DNA from: Desulfovibrionales bacterium | Lineage (GTDB): Bacteria > Desulfobacterota > Desulfovibrionia > Desulfovibrionales > Desulfovibrionaceae | Assembly (NCBI GenBank): GCA_030156255.1 | Contig: JASGMV010000015.1 | Span: 1-63,506, forward strand | Length of the DNA stretch: 63,506 bases | Direction: 5' to 3' | Part shown: positions 24,990 to 34,460 of the stretch, one piece after another | Layout: each line of letters starts with the position of its first letter | Position numbering within the stretch: the first letter of the stretch is position 1 | Notes under the pieces: model-generated | The model's input: only the letters and a program-made list of their open reading frames with translations | What the model was told of the DNA's origin: nothing | The model's database searches: none | Position numbers and translations under genes: made by a program

Positions 24990-25736
24990 ATGCAGTTCGA
25001 ACTCAACATCACCAAACGTATGCGCAGCGGAGGAGACGCGTTTCTCCTCCGCTCGCACTTCTCCACATCGGACCGGGCGCTGGTGCTGTTCGGGCCGTCC
25101 GGTTCGGGCAAGACCCTCACGCTGCAGGCCATCGCAGGTCTGTTGACCCCGGACGAAGGCTGCATCAAGGTCAACGGAGACGTCCTCTTCGACTCCGAGG
25201 CCGGGGTGAACACGCCCACCAGACAGCGCAACGTCGGCTACGTTTTTCAGAACTATGCGCTCTTCCCGCACCGCACCGTACGCGAAAACGTCGGCTTCGG
25301 CCTCAAACCGCTCTTCGGAAGACTCAGCGCCGAAGACAGCCGCAGGGTGGAGGAGTTGATCCACCTGTTCGACTTGAGCCGGGTGGCGGACTTGAAGCCC
25401 TCCGCCCTTTCCGGAGGCCAGCAGCAGCGAACGGCGCTGGCCAGGGCGCTGGCCACCAGCCCGAAAATCCTGCTGTTGGACGAACCCTTCAGCGCGCTGG
25501 ACCAACCCCTCAGGCTGCGCATGCGCACCGAGTTGAGCCGCGTGCTGGAAAACTTCGGCATTCCCATGATCATGGTCACCCACGACTCGGACGAAGTGGA
25601 GTCTTTCGCCGAATCCGTGGTGGTCTACCGTCACGGAGAGGTGGTGGGAATGCACTCGGCCAAGGCCATCGCCGAGTCCGGCCAAAGCCTCACCGAGACC
25701 ATCCGCGAGCAGGTCGCCATGGCCTACGAGCTTTAG
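24990..25736 (+). CDS. modC: Molybdate/tungstate ABC transporter ATPase (ModC), no MOP domain
   Basis: A 248-residue ATPase: Walker A GPSGSGKTLT, Q-loop VFQNYALFPH, signature LSGGQQQRTAL, Walker B ILLLDEPFSALD and switch histidine VTHDSDE. Like the copy at 20039 it lacks the C-terminal MOP domain of classical ModC. The spacing to modA is stretched to 172 nt by the palindromic repeat, and no clear Shine-Dalgarno precedes the ATG, so its expression relative to modBA may be reduced or separately controlled. Confidence 0.9.
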   Translation: MQFELNITKRMRSGGDAFLLRSHFSTSDRALVLFGPSGSGKTLTLQAIAGLLTPDEGCIKVNGDVLFDSEAGVNTPTRQRNVGYVFQNYALFPHRTVRENVGFGLKPLFGRLSAEDSRRVEELIHLFDLSRVADLKPSALSGGQQQRTALARALATSPKILLLDEPFSALDQPLRLRMRTELSRVLENFGIPMIMVTHDSDEVESFAESVVVYRHGEVVGMHSAKAIAESGQSLTETIREQVAMAYEL

Positions 25737-26522
25737 GCGGTTCGTTCGGCGGAGGCGTACGCGGCGGCAGCCCGCTTTCTCCCGCCGGCCCGCAGAGCCT
25801 CGCCGACCGCCTCCAGTCTTTCGCCATCCTTAGGCGAAAGCCCGCGAACCCGCTCCCCGCGGCCCTTCACACGGAAGCCGTGTTGCGGCCGTGGAGACTT
25901 CCGGAACGTTGCGCCTACGCCGCAAAATTTTTACTGCCCGTCAAGAAAACTGACACCCAAGCGCCCCTTGCGGACGCCTCCAGCATCGCCAACGGCGAGG
26001 CAAGGCCTGCAAACTCCGCCGTGAACTGCTGCAGGATCATGGCGCCATCGTTGCTCTACTCTCGTCGCCGACCTCGTGGAGGCAAAAGAGGAGAACGAGC
26101 CATGGCCTTTTATATGACCACAGGCTGCGGATTGGGCCTGGATTCCGCGGCCCTGTTGGCGATGGCGACCGTCGCGGACGGTTTCGAAGATCGGGACGCC
26201 GCTGGCGCAGCAAGCATTGCGGAGGAGGAGTCGGTTTGGCAAGCGCTTGAAAACCGTTTGGAAGCCGGGCGCCGCAAAAGAGCTTCCCGTTGCGCCGAGG
26301 GCGATCAACCGTCCAGGACCGGCGTGGGGTCATAAAGGCCGTGCTCGATCGCCTCAACCGACCCGAAGCGTTCTCGCCGGAGGAGGCCCCCCTGGCCGCC
26401 CAGGCCGCTCCCGCGGCCAGGGGGTATATACAACGCCCGAAGGAAACGGCTCTGAAAGCCGGGCGCTGGTCCGCCACCCGAAATGTCGCTTGAACGCACG
26501 CCGCCCAAGGTAGCGAAAAGAA
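25737..26522. other. 786-nt stretch with no convincing gene
   Basis: One short reading frame (ATG at 26101, about 77 codons to 26334, peptide starting MAFYMTTGCGLGLDSAALLA) has GAGGAG upstream, but it has no recognised relatives and I would not rely on it. The rest has no coding signal I trust. A strong hairpin near the right end is listed separately. The region must hold the promoter for the histidine kinase at 26523. Confidence 0.4.
26388..26424. promoter_or_regulatory. 12-bp perfect hairpin in the leader of the kinase gene
   Basis: CCCCCTGGCCGC at 26388-26399 pairs with GCGGCCAGGGGG at 26413-26424 over a 13-nt loop, about 100 nt before the start at 26523. No T-run follows, only TATATACA. 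It may be a terminator, an attenuator or mRNA structure. Confidence 0.4.
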
Positions 26523-28223
26523 ATGGACACACTGCAATCGCCGCCCGCGGACACAAAACGCGCCGGTCTCACGGTGGTCGACTGGGGATTGCGCCGCCTG
26601 CTTCTGTCGCTGACCTCCGTGGCCATCCTGCCCCTCGCGATCCTGGCCGTCGCGGACCTGATAGCCGCCAACCGCCTGCGCTGGGAGCACATCGGCCTTA
26701 TCGTCGCATTAGCGGGGCTTTCCCTGATTTTCGCCAAGATATTCGCCGACCGCTTCATTCTCTCCCCCATGAACACGCTGGCGTCGATGTCCCAGCGCAT
26801 CGCATCCGGCGACCTCTCCACCCGCAGCGGCCTGGAGGGCCGCGCCAACGAATTCGGCCGGTTGGGCGCCAGCATGGACTTCATGGCCGAGTCCCTGCTT
26901 CGGCGCGAGGCCGAGGCCCGCAAGGCCCTTCGGGAGTTGGGGGAAAGCGAACGGCGCTTTCGCACGCTTTTCGACTCCTCCCCCGACGCCATCATGCTCC
27001 TGGACGCAAGCGGCGAGGTTCTGGAGGCGAACCCCGAAGCGGAAAACCGCCGCCAGGCGCCGCCAAGCCTTTTGGTCGGCGAAACCGTGGAGGATATGGG
27101 CCCGGAGGAGGCTGCGCGCCGGCGAAGCGACCACCTGCAACGCGCGCTCGCGTCGGGGCGGGAAATCATGTTCGAGGAGACGCGCGACGGGCGCTGGTAC
27201 GATATCCGGATATCCCCGGTCAAAGGGCCGGACGGAACGATCCGCCAATTGGCCAGCTTCTCCCGGGACGTCACGGCGCGCAAACGAGGAGAAGAGGCCC
27301 AGAAAAAATTCACGGCGGAGCTGGAGCGGCGGGTGGCTGCGCGCACGCATTCGCTGGCCGAAGCCAACGAGGCTTTGAGCGCCTCCCTGTACGAACTGCG
27401 CAGGGCGCAAGACCGGCTCATCCAGACCGAAAAAATGGCGGCGCTGGGCGAACTGGTGGCCGGGGTGGCCCACGAAATCAACACGCCGCTCGGCATCGCC
27501 GTCACGGCGATCTCCTACCTGGGCGACCTGCTCGCAGACGTATCCAAACTGTTCGCATCGGACCGGCTCACCCGGGAGGACTTCGAGGACTTCCTGGACA
27601 AGGCCGCCCCCTCCATTTCCGCCATCCTGGCGAACCTGCAGCGGGCCGCAGACCTGGTCCAGCACTTCAAGCAGACGGCCGCGGCCCAAGCCTGCGATGA
27701 AAAACGCCTCTTCAACCTGGCGGAGCACCTGGACAGCCTGATCGTCAGCCTGCGGCCCCGCCTCAAACCGAAAAACATCCGCGTATCCGTCAACTGCCCG
27801 GCGAACCTGACCCTTTACAGCCACCCGGGCGCCTTCATGCAGATCGTCAGCAACCTGGTGATCAACTCCATCGTCCACGCTTTCGAAGGCCGCCAGGACG
27901 GGCGCATCGCCCTGAAAGCCCGGCTCGACGGAAACACCCTGACCATCCGTTATTCGGACGACGGCGCCGGCATGGCGGCGGAGACGGCCGCCAAGGTCTT
28001 CGATCCGTTCTTCACCACCAGGCGCGGACAGGGGGGAACGGGCCTCGGCCTCCACATCGTTTACAACCTGGCGTCCTCGGCCCTGGGGGGCGCCATTGAT
28101 TGCACCAGCGCCCCGGGCATGGGCGCGACTTTCCAAATAAGCATTCCCGTCATCAAGGAGCATGGCTATGCGGAAACAGTCGGTCGCAAAGACGAAGCCT
28201 CTGTTCGCTCCGAGCAGACCTAA
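26523..28223 (+). CDS. PAS-containing membrane sensor histidine kinase
   Basis: A 566-residue kinase with two adjacent transmembrane segments (residues about 25-75) and almost no periplasmic part. A HAMP-like linker follows (DRFILSPMNTLASMSQRIAS), then a PAS domain (RFRTLFDSSPDAIMLLDASG, residues about 145-265), a coiled coil, HisKA with phospho-accepting histidine in GVAHEINTPLG (near 316), and HATPase (NLVINSIVHAFE; DDGAGM; GGTGLGLHIVYNL). The HisKA type resembles kinases that act on diffusible or hybrid partners. Its end overlaps the start of the receiver-kinase at 28168, so the two are an operon and probably a phosphotransfer pair. Confidence 0.88.
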   Translation: MDTLQSPPADTKRAGLTVVDWGLRRLLLSLTSVAILPLAILAVADLIAANRLRWEHIGLIVALAGLSLIFAKIFADRFILSPMNTLASMSQRIASGDLSTRSGLEGRANEFGRLGASMDFMAESLLRREAEARKALRELGESERRFRTLFDSSPDAIMLLDASGEVLEANPEAENRRQAPPSLLVGETVEDMGPEEAARRRSDHLQRALASGREIMFEETRDGRWYDIRISPVKGPDGTIRQLASFSRDVTARKRGEEAQKKFTAELERRVAARTHSLAEANEALSASLYELRRAQDRLIQTEKMAALGELVAGVAHEINTPLGIAVTAISYLGDLLADVSKLFASDRLTREDFEDFLDKAAPSISAILANLQRAADLVQHFKQTAAAQACDEKRLFNLAEHLDSLIVSLRPRLKPKNIRVSVNCPANLTLYSHPGAFMQIVSNLVINSIVHAFEGRQDGRIALKARLDGNTLTIRYSDDGAGMAAETAAKVFDPFFTTRRGQGGTGLGLHIVYNLASSALGGAIDCTSAPGMGATFQISIPVIKEHGYAETVGRKDEASVRSEQT

Positions 28224-29436
28224 AACCAGGCGGCTCCATCCGCGCAGCCCCTGGAAAGTGCTCATCGTGGACGACGAACCCGAAGTGCACGGCGTCACGC
28301 GCATGGTGCTGGAGGGGTTCATCTTCTCCGGCGCCGAATTGGAGATGATAGACGCCTATTCCGGCGAGGAGGCCAAGCGCATCCTGAGCAAAGAGCCGGA
28401 CACGGCGGTCGTGCTGTTGGACGTGGTCATGGAAAGCCCCCACGCCGGCCTGGACGTCGTGCGCTTCGTCCGCAAGGAGCTGGACAACCGCCTGGTGCGC
28501 ATCATCCTGCGTACGGGGCAACCTGGCCAAGCGCCGGAGCGCGACGTCCTCAACGGCTACGACATCAACGACTACAAACTCAAAACGGAGCTGACTTCCC
28601 AAAAATTGTCCACGGCCATGACCACGGCCTTGCGAGCCTACCGTGACATGCGCGACCTGGAGCGCAATCGCAAGGCGCTGTTCAGGACGGTCATGAAGGC
28701 CCGGGCCGCCAGCCGCGCCCGCGCCCAGTTTCTCGCCAACATGAGCCATGAGCTCAGAACCCCGCTCAACGGCATTCTAGGGCTGACGCAACTGCTTCTC
28801 GCCACGGGCAACGACGAGCAATGCGAGTACCTGCAGATGGTCCACGAGGCAGGACTGGGACTGAAAAGCATCATCAACAATATCCTCGACTTCGTTTCTC
28901 TGGAGGACGGGGAAGTGCAATTGGAGGAAAAACCCTTCGATCCGCGACTCGTTCTGGAGTCTGCGCTGGAGCCCGTGTCCATACAGGCCGGCTGGAAGGG
29001 CCTGAAGCTGCAGAGCGCCGTGGAGGAGGACGTTCCCGACCTGCTTGTCGGCGACGCCGCAAGACTCAGGCAAGTGCTCATCAACATGCTGGCCAACGCC
29101 GTCAAATGCACGGAGCGCGGCGGCATCCGCATCAAAATCTCGCGCCTTCCCCCGGAGATGGACGATCTTTCCGAGGCGCTCTTGCAGGTGGAGGTCAGCG
29201 ACACCGGCATGGGCGTTCCTCCGGATCAACGCCAACACATTTTCGAACCCTTCGCCCTGGGCGAAAGCTTCCTGACGAAACGCACCGGCGGCGTCGGTCT
29301 CGGGTTGTCCATCTGCAAAAACATCGTGCGCAGGATGGGCGGCCAAATCCGGCTGGTGAGCGAACCCGGCGAGGGCTCGACCTTCTCCTTCACCGCCCGG
29401 TTCGGCCTTCCGGCCGGCGTCGCGGAGAGGCAATGA
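28168..29436 (+). CDS. Receiver-histidine kinase hybrid (REC-HisKA-HATPase)
   Basis: A 422-residue soluble protein. The ATG at 28168 is preferred to the one at 28162 because it is better spaced from AAGGAG. An N-terminal receiver domain has the acidic pair (LIVDDEPE) and phosphorylated aspartate (LLDVVMESP, near residue 84). It is followed by HisKA ([12 protein letters not shown], histidine near 192) and HATPase (NMLANAVKCTERGG; DTGMGVPPDQ; GGVGLGLSICKNIV). No sensor and no output domain are present. It is likely phosphorylated by the upstream kinase and passes the signal on. Confidence 0.88.
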   Translation: MRKQSVAKTKPLFAPSRPKTRRLHPRSPWKVLIVDDEPEVHGVTRMVLEGFIFSGAELEMIDAYSGEEAKRILSKEPDTAVVLLDVVMESPHAGLDVVRFVRKELDNRLVRIILRTGQPGQAPERDVLNGYDINDYKLKTELTSQKLSTAMTTALRAYRDMRDLERNRKALFRTVMKARAASRARAQFLANMSHELRTPLNGILGLTQLLLATGNDEQCEYLQMVHEAGLGLKSIINNILDFVSLEDGEVQLEEKPFDPRLVLESALEPVSIQAGWKGLKLQSAVEEDVPDLLVGDAARLRQVLINMLANAVKCTERGGIRIKISRLPPEMDDLSEALLQVEVSDTGMGVPPDQRQHIFEPFALGESFLTKRTGGVGLGLSICKNIVRRMGGQIRLVSEPGEGSTFSFTARFGLPAGVAERQ

Positions 29437-29483
29437 CGGACCCGTCATAGGGGATGAAGAGACGCCCCAAGAGCAACGAGACT

Positions 29484-29501
29484 CCGGCGCCGCGGCGCCG
29501 G
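29484..29501. terminator. GC-only palindrome between convergent kinase genes
   Basis: CCGGCGCCGCGGCGCCGG lies in the 74-nt gap between genes ending at 29436 (plus) and 29511 (minus). There is no T-tract on either side, so its role as a terminator is uncertain. Confidence 0.35.
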
Positions 29502-29510
29502 CCAAAGAGA

Positions 29511-31004
29511 TCACGCCTTGGGGGAAATGCACGCATACAACGGCATGCGTATGCGCACGGTGGTCGCTCCGGGTTCGCCGCAGTCCAACTCAATGGAGCC
29601 GTCCATGGCTTCCGTAAGCATCTTGGCGCTGTACGTGCCAAGTCCCGTACCTTTCTTCTTCCCATAAGTGACGTACTTCTCAAAAAAATGGTCCCGGATG
29701 GCGTAGGGCGTCTCGCCCTTGTTGCTGACGGACAAGACGAGTTCCTGGCCTCTTTTCAACGAGATCAAGACCTGTCCGCCCCGAGGCGAGGCCTCGATGG
29801 CGTTCATCAAAAGATTGCTGATGACGGAATAGCACAGCAGTTCCTCTCCCGGCGCGAGACAGCGCTCAATCAAGGCGCCGCAGCCGTCCCTGACGTCCAG
29901 AACGACAGAAACCCGGGCGGACTTGGACATGGATTCGAGGCTGAGCATCACCGACCGGACGACTTTGGCCATGTCGATGATCTGCGGCTTGTATTCATAG
30001 TCTCCGCATTCAATCCGGTACAACTCCAGGGACATGCTGATCATGTTCAACATCTTCACCCCGACCTGCTGGATGAAGCCCAGCATTTCCACCTGCTCCG
30101 GCGTCAGATTGTCGTCCATGAGCAAAAGCTGGGGGATGGAAATGACGGCGTTGAGCGGGCTCTTCAAATCGTGGCGCGTGATCCTTTCCGCATCCTCCCG
30201 CATCAACGCCCGTCTCTTTTGCGGTGTGATGTCCAGATGCAGCTGCAGCAGCACCCTGCGCCTGTCGACCCATAAAAGAGAGCGCTCGTGTTTGAGAAAC
30301 CACCGGCCTGAAATCTCGTCCCGCCATTCTTCGGCGAGAATTTCATCGTCGTCGTCGCTGGCCGCCCCGAAGTCCATGAGGAGGCCGTCCGCGCCCCTGC
30401 GGAAGATCGCCTTGAAGTAGTGGTTGGCGAACAGCTCCTCCTGCGTCTCGGGATCCACCACGCAAACGCCGGCCTCCATTCCTTCGAGCACCGACACGAA
30501 CTGTCGATGCGCCACCTCCAACCGCCCCTGGTTCTCCCGCAATTCGTCTTCCGTCGCTCTGCACTGGAATATTTCGTAGCGCAGTTGCCTATTGCTCTGC
30601 GTCAGCTCCCTCTGGGTGCGAAGAAGTTTGAGATGCGTCGCCACCCGGGCCGCGACTTCCTTTAGATTGAAAGGCTTGGTGATGTAGTCCACCCCGCCCA
30701 CATCGAATCCCCGAAGCTTATCCACGACCTCGGACAAGGCGCTGACAAAAATGACGGGGGTGTCGTAAAAACGGGGATTTTGCTTGATTTTCGCGCACGT
30801 CTCGAAACCATCCAGCCCAGGCATGAGAATGTCCATCAAGATGATATCGGGAGCGGCGTATTTCAACAGCTCTAAGGCGTCTTCCCCGCTTTGCGCGATC
30901 ATGACCCGGGCCTGGCGATCAAGATGGCCATGAAGCACGGCGAGATTCTCCGGGCTGTCGTCCACAATGAGAATCGCCGCCCCTGCAATGGCGTTAGACT
31001 TCAT
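29511..31004 (-). CDS. Receiver-PAS-histidine kinase hybrid
   Basis: A 497-residue soluble protein: receiver domain at residues 8-125 (LIVDDSPENL; phospho-aspartate in LMDILMPGLDG), a helical linker, a PAS-like region (VLEGMEAGVCVVDPETQEEL), HisKA with histidine in RHDLKSPLNAVI near 277, and HATPase (NLLMNAIEASPRGG; KGTGLGTYSAKML). It starts 11 nt inside the end of the upstream hybrid kinase at 30994, so the two are co-translated. No output domain. It probably receives phosphate from the MASE3 kinase. Confidence 0.88.
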   Translation of the reverse strand: MKSNAIAGAAILIVDDSPENLAVLHGHLDRQARVMIAQSGEDALELLKYAAPDIILMDILMPGLDGFETCAKIKQNPRFYDTPVIFVSALSEVVDKLRGFDVGGVDYITKPFNLKEVAARVATHLKLLRTQRELTQSNRQLRYEIFQCRATEDELRENQGRLEVAHRQFVSVLEGMEAGVCVVDPETQEELFANHYFKAIFRRGADGLLMDFGAASDDDDEILAEEWRDEISGRWFLKHERSLLWVDRRRVLLQLHLDITPQKRRALMREDAERITRHDLKSPLNAVISIPQLLLMDDNLTPEQVEMLGFIQQVGVKMLNMISMSLELYRIECGDYEYKPQIIDMAKVVRSVMLSLESMSKSARVSVVLDVRDGCGALIERCLAPGEELLCYSVISNLLMNAIEASPRGGQVLISLKRGQELVLSVSNKGETPYAIRDHFFEKYVTYGKKKGTGLGTYSAKMLTEAMDGSIELDCGEPGATTVRIRMPLYACISPKA

Positions 31005-33243
31005 TCGCCTCCTCCCTATACCGATTCAACCACTCGCGAAGTTCCTTCACCTTGAAGTCGTGCAGCAACAAGCGAGCCGCCTCGATGAATGCGGCGACGT
31101 TCTTGCGATCCGATTGCTCCAACTCCCCCAAGGCGTCGCGAAGCCCGCTGACGTCGCCGACCTTCGCCAAATCGTACAGTAACTCCACCGCATCGGCCCC
31201 AGGCGACGGAGGCGTCTTTGTCCGAGCGGCTGCATGGGGCGCCGATGCATCATCATTCCACTCAAGAGACAAAAGGTCGCCGACAAGCGTCAGCACTTTG
31301 TCAAAGTTTAACGGCTTGAACGCCAAACTGTCAAAACCGTGGCCGTTTTTTGCAGCATCCTCTGATATGCGGGCGCTCGCTGTCGCTGCGACCACCAAAC
31401 TGTCTTGCAGCCTGGGATCACTGCGGATTTTTTGGATGGCGCCGAAGCCGTCCAGCCCAGGCATGACCAAATCCATGAACGTCAAATCCGGCGCCGCCTC
31501 GGCGAGCTGCTCCAAGGCCTCTTCGCCGTCTCCGGCCTCCAAGATCTCAAATCCGGAAAGCTCCAGCGCAGCGCGAAGCACTTTGCGATTTTCGACATCG
31601 TCATCCACGATGAGAATCTTTCGCCGCGGCCCCTTGTAGCTTCTGCAGCAGCGGCGTTTCGAAGCCGCATCCGAGCCGGCGGCCGCGGCGCGCCCGGCCG
31701 TCAGTTCGAACCAGAAGACACTCCCGACCCCGAGCGTGCTGGAAACGTGCAAATCTTCGTCCATAAGAGACAATAGCTTGCGGCTGATGGCCAACCCCAA
31801 GCCTGCGCCAGGCGAAGAGCGCCCCGGAGTGCGAAGTTGCTCGAAAGGTTCGAAAACGGCTTCAAGCTTATCGTCGGGAACGCCTACGCCCGTGTCCCTG
31901 ACTTCGAACCGCAACCTGACGTCGCCGCCCGGCGCCTCCGGCCCGGCGTCCGCCACGGTGACGCAAAATTCCACACCGCCGTGGTCTGTAAATTTGACGG
32001 CGTTGCCCAGCAAATTGATCAGCACCTGCCCTAGGCGCTTTTCATCGGCTACGATGGCTTGCGGCAAATTTTCACCAAAAACAGTAGTAAAGTCGATTTC
32101 TTTTTCTTGGGCTTTGATCGCAAGCATGCGGGAAATATTCTGCAAAAAATTCCTGAGGGAAAACGGCTGGTCGGCAATCTCCATTTTACCGGCTTCGATG
32201 CGGGCCATATCCAGAATCTCGTTGATGAGATTCAAGAGATGTCGGCCGCTTCGTTGAATGGTCTCCAAGCCGTCCAATTGATCCGGGCCCATGCCCGCGT
32301 CCCAGGAAAGTATCTGCGCGTAACCGAGTATGCCATTGAGCGGCGTTCGCAACTCGTGGCTCATGTTGGCCAAAAATTCGCTTTTGGCCCTGTTCGCAGC
32401 CTCCGCCTCCGTCTTTGCGCGCACCAACAGCTTCTCCTTGTCCACCAGCTCCTTAAAAATAATCTTATAGGGATTATCAATGCCCGTCTCAATAATCGCC
32501 TTGTAGATTAAGAAAAAAGAGAAAATTTTGAAGTAATGGCCCACAAGGTTGGATAACCCATAGTTGCTGATGTAAAATGTGAAAGACAACTCCGACAAAA
32601 TCGTAAATAGCAACGACCAACTAATTTGCTTAAATATTCTTTTATTGAATTTATTTTTATACACGCGCAGAAGAAATATATCCACAAGAAGGATGCCTGA
32701 TATTATATATTCGCTTCCTTTTTTGAATGAAGTCAAACCCGCCCCATCGACAAAGCATATGGGGAATATTTTCCAATAAAATATCGATGCTATAATTGCA
32801 CCCGTCACAGCGACGTATACGCTGAAAAGCAAGTAGGGTCGGATCACACGCTTCTCACCGATGAATAAAAAAGCGACAAGCAATGTCACGCTTTCCATAT
32901 ATCTTGTCGCTATCCAAAGTTGATTTGCATAGTAATCGTAGTCCGTAAATATATTCATCCCCTTATAAGATAAGGTGTGCAGCATGTCTAAGGTTGCAAT
33001 AAAAAAGTATGCTATTGCTATAAAAACAACGTAGTTATTTTTTATATATTTTCTCGAAGACCAACCAACAATAAATATTCCGTAAGCAATGACAATACTG
33101 AACATCTCTGCAAACGTATGAAACAACAAATAACTATATAAACTTGTCAAATATAAACCGATTAATGCTGAGACACAAAATAGAATTGGAATAAAATTCA
33201 TAATATTTTCATAAAAATTAGATGCATATTTTTTTTCAATCAT
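30994..33243 (-). CDS. MASE3 membrane hybrid histidine kinase
   Basis: A 749-residue protein. Residues about 1-265 contain seven or eight hydrophobic helices with the MASE3 pattern ([20 protein letters not shown], then [17 protein letters not shown]). HisKA follows ([15 protein letters not shown], histidine near 300), HATPase ([27 protein letters not shown]), a receiver ([11 protein letters not shown], aspartate near 596) and a C-terminal helical segment. Ligands of MASE3 are unknown. The membrane part is strikingly A+T-rich while the kinase part has the G+C-rich composition of the chromosome, with the switch near 32420. AAGGAGG precedes the ATG. Confidence 0.9.
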   Translation of the reverse strand: MIEKKYASNFYENIMNFIPILFCVSALIGLYLTSLYSYLLFHTFAEMFSIVIAYGIFIVGWSSRKYIKNNYVVFIAIAYFFIATLDMLHTLSYKGMNIFTDYDYYANQLWIATRYMESVTLLVAFLFIGEKRVIRPYLLFSVYVAVTGAIIASIFYWKIFPICFVDGAGLTSFKKGSEYIISGILLVDIFLLRVYKNKFNKRIFKQISWSLLFTILSELSFTFYISNYGLSNLVGHYFKIFSFFLIYKAIIETGIDNPYKIIFKELVDKEKLLVRAKTEAEAANRAKSEFLANMSHELRTPLNGILGYAQILSWDAGMGPDQLDGLETIQRSGRHLLNLINEILDMARIEAGKMEIADQPFSLRNFLQNISRMLAIKAQEKEIDFTTVFGENLPQAIVADEKRLGQVLINLLGNAVKFTDHGGVEFCVTVADAGPEAPGGDVRLRFEVRDTGVGVPDDKLEAVFEPFEQLRTPGRSSPGAGLGLAISRKLLSLMDEDLHVSSTLGVGSVFWFELTAGRAAAAGSDAASKRRCCRSYKGPRRKILIVDDDVENRKVLRAALELSGFEILEAGDGEEALEQLAEAAPDLTFMDLVMPGLDGFGAIQKIRSDPRLQDSLVVAATASARISEDAAKNGHGFDSLAFKPLNFDKVLTLVGDLLSLEWNDDASAPHAAARTKTPPSPGADAVELLYDLAKVGDVSGLRDALGELEQSDRKNVAAFIEAARLLLHDFKVKELREWLNRYREEANEV

Positions 33244-34460
33244 TACTATCCTCCTTAAATTCGTTTATGTATATCAAAAAAATATTCATGAATGCAAAAC
33301 TATACACCAATTCATTGGGCGCTAGTACGAGCAAACGCAGTGTATACTGCTTCATGATGATTTGCGACAAAGAATTTGAAAAGCAAATAAAAAAAGATAT
33401 TGAAAGCACTCACATTTCACTTACGTTAAATTGCAGAAGAATATGATCGTCACAACATAATGCGCCAAAACTCAAGAAGGCGTTGCAGGCCCGCCAGCCC
33501 GGCGCGCGCCGCCTGGCGGGAAAGATCTCTGTGACGGCATGCTGCGCTCCGCCGCCCCGGAGTCCCCTGGGGCAAAGATGGAGCTTCTTGATTTCAACTA
33601 TTGTTGCAGGGGCGTCGCATTTGCTTTGCCTGCATCTCTTATCCCGACAAAACAAACGAAACGAGACAGCCCGTGCGGCCTGCACAGAAAACACGAAGGA
33701 CCGCCTGAAACGTCAGACATCAGGCGGCCGGCGCGGACCGGGGGCTGCCTTCCAGCGTTCGCTTCGGGGAAACAGGAGAACGGTGTCGGTGGAGCGCAGC
33801 ATCACAAAAAACGATCCAAATGAACGGGCTGGGCGTCGCAATGCGCCGGCAAGTCTCGGCCTTCTCCTTACACACCATCCGTGTTCGAATCCGATAAGAA
33901 GCGAGGTGGGGCGTTGTATGGCTTTCAGGGTTTCCAGCGTGAGACGCCGTCTTCCTTTCCTTCAATAACTTGCTAAATCGAACAAAAAATGCAAAAATAT
34001 AAACTTCCCTTATGCGGAAATTCACCCGTGTGAGACAACCGGCCCGCATCGAAACCGAATGCTTGCGCAGCATGCGGAGTTCGCCAGGCGGGCAGTATAA
34101 AAAAAGGCGGAAGCGCCCCGGAGATCCATCGCACAGACACATTGAACGCCAGGACGGAGTCTGCCAGCCGGGAAGCTGCGCGGCGCCTCGCCAACGCCAC
34201 TCCTCCCGAACTGCAAAGACCGGCTCGCCGTGAACCGCCGCCCCGCAGGCGTCGTGCGCTTCACGGCCGCCGCGCTCGGCGAATGCGTCCGATCGTCAGG
34301 ACTTCGAATCCAACGGCAACGGCCGCGGCGTCTTCGACCGCATGGGCCTCCCGGCCTGCGAAGATGTCCGCCCCAAAGGCTCGCCGACGCGAGTCCGGCT
34401 GGTTTTTCCGCGGCGCGAGGGGCGCCGTCGCAATCAGAGAAATTTTCAGGAAGAAATTGC
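33244..34460. other. 1.2-kb gene-free stretch upstream of fumarase
   Basis: The left 200 nt are A+T-rich and contain the promoter of the MASE3 kinase. A hairpin CCCGCCAG/CTGGCGGG lies near 33490-33520. Several open frames exist, but their composition and lack of ribosome sites argue against coding. Sequences resembling tRNA T-loops (GTTCGAATCC near 33884 and TTCGAATCC near 34303) do not fold into tRNAs. No RNA gene is supported. Confidence 0.5.

Noticed and set aside
26101-26334. 77-codon frame with GAGGAG upstream
   Set aside because: No family, no conserved pattern and an isolated position; kept only as a note in the gene-free stretch.
33288-33446. Small A+T-rich open frame divergent from the MASE3 kinase
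   Set aside because: It lies in the likely promoter region of the kinase, has no Shine-Dalgarno sequence, and its composition explains the open frame.
33800-33910. tRNA-like T-loop GTTCGAATCC near 33884
   Set aside because: The flanking bases do not form a T-stem, and no acceptor, D-arm or anticodon arm can be drawn around it.
34290-34320. Second TTCGAATCC sequence suggesting a tRNA
   Set aside because: No supporting arms; chance occurrence in G+C-rich sequence.
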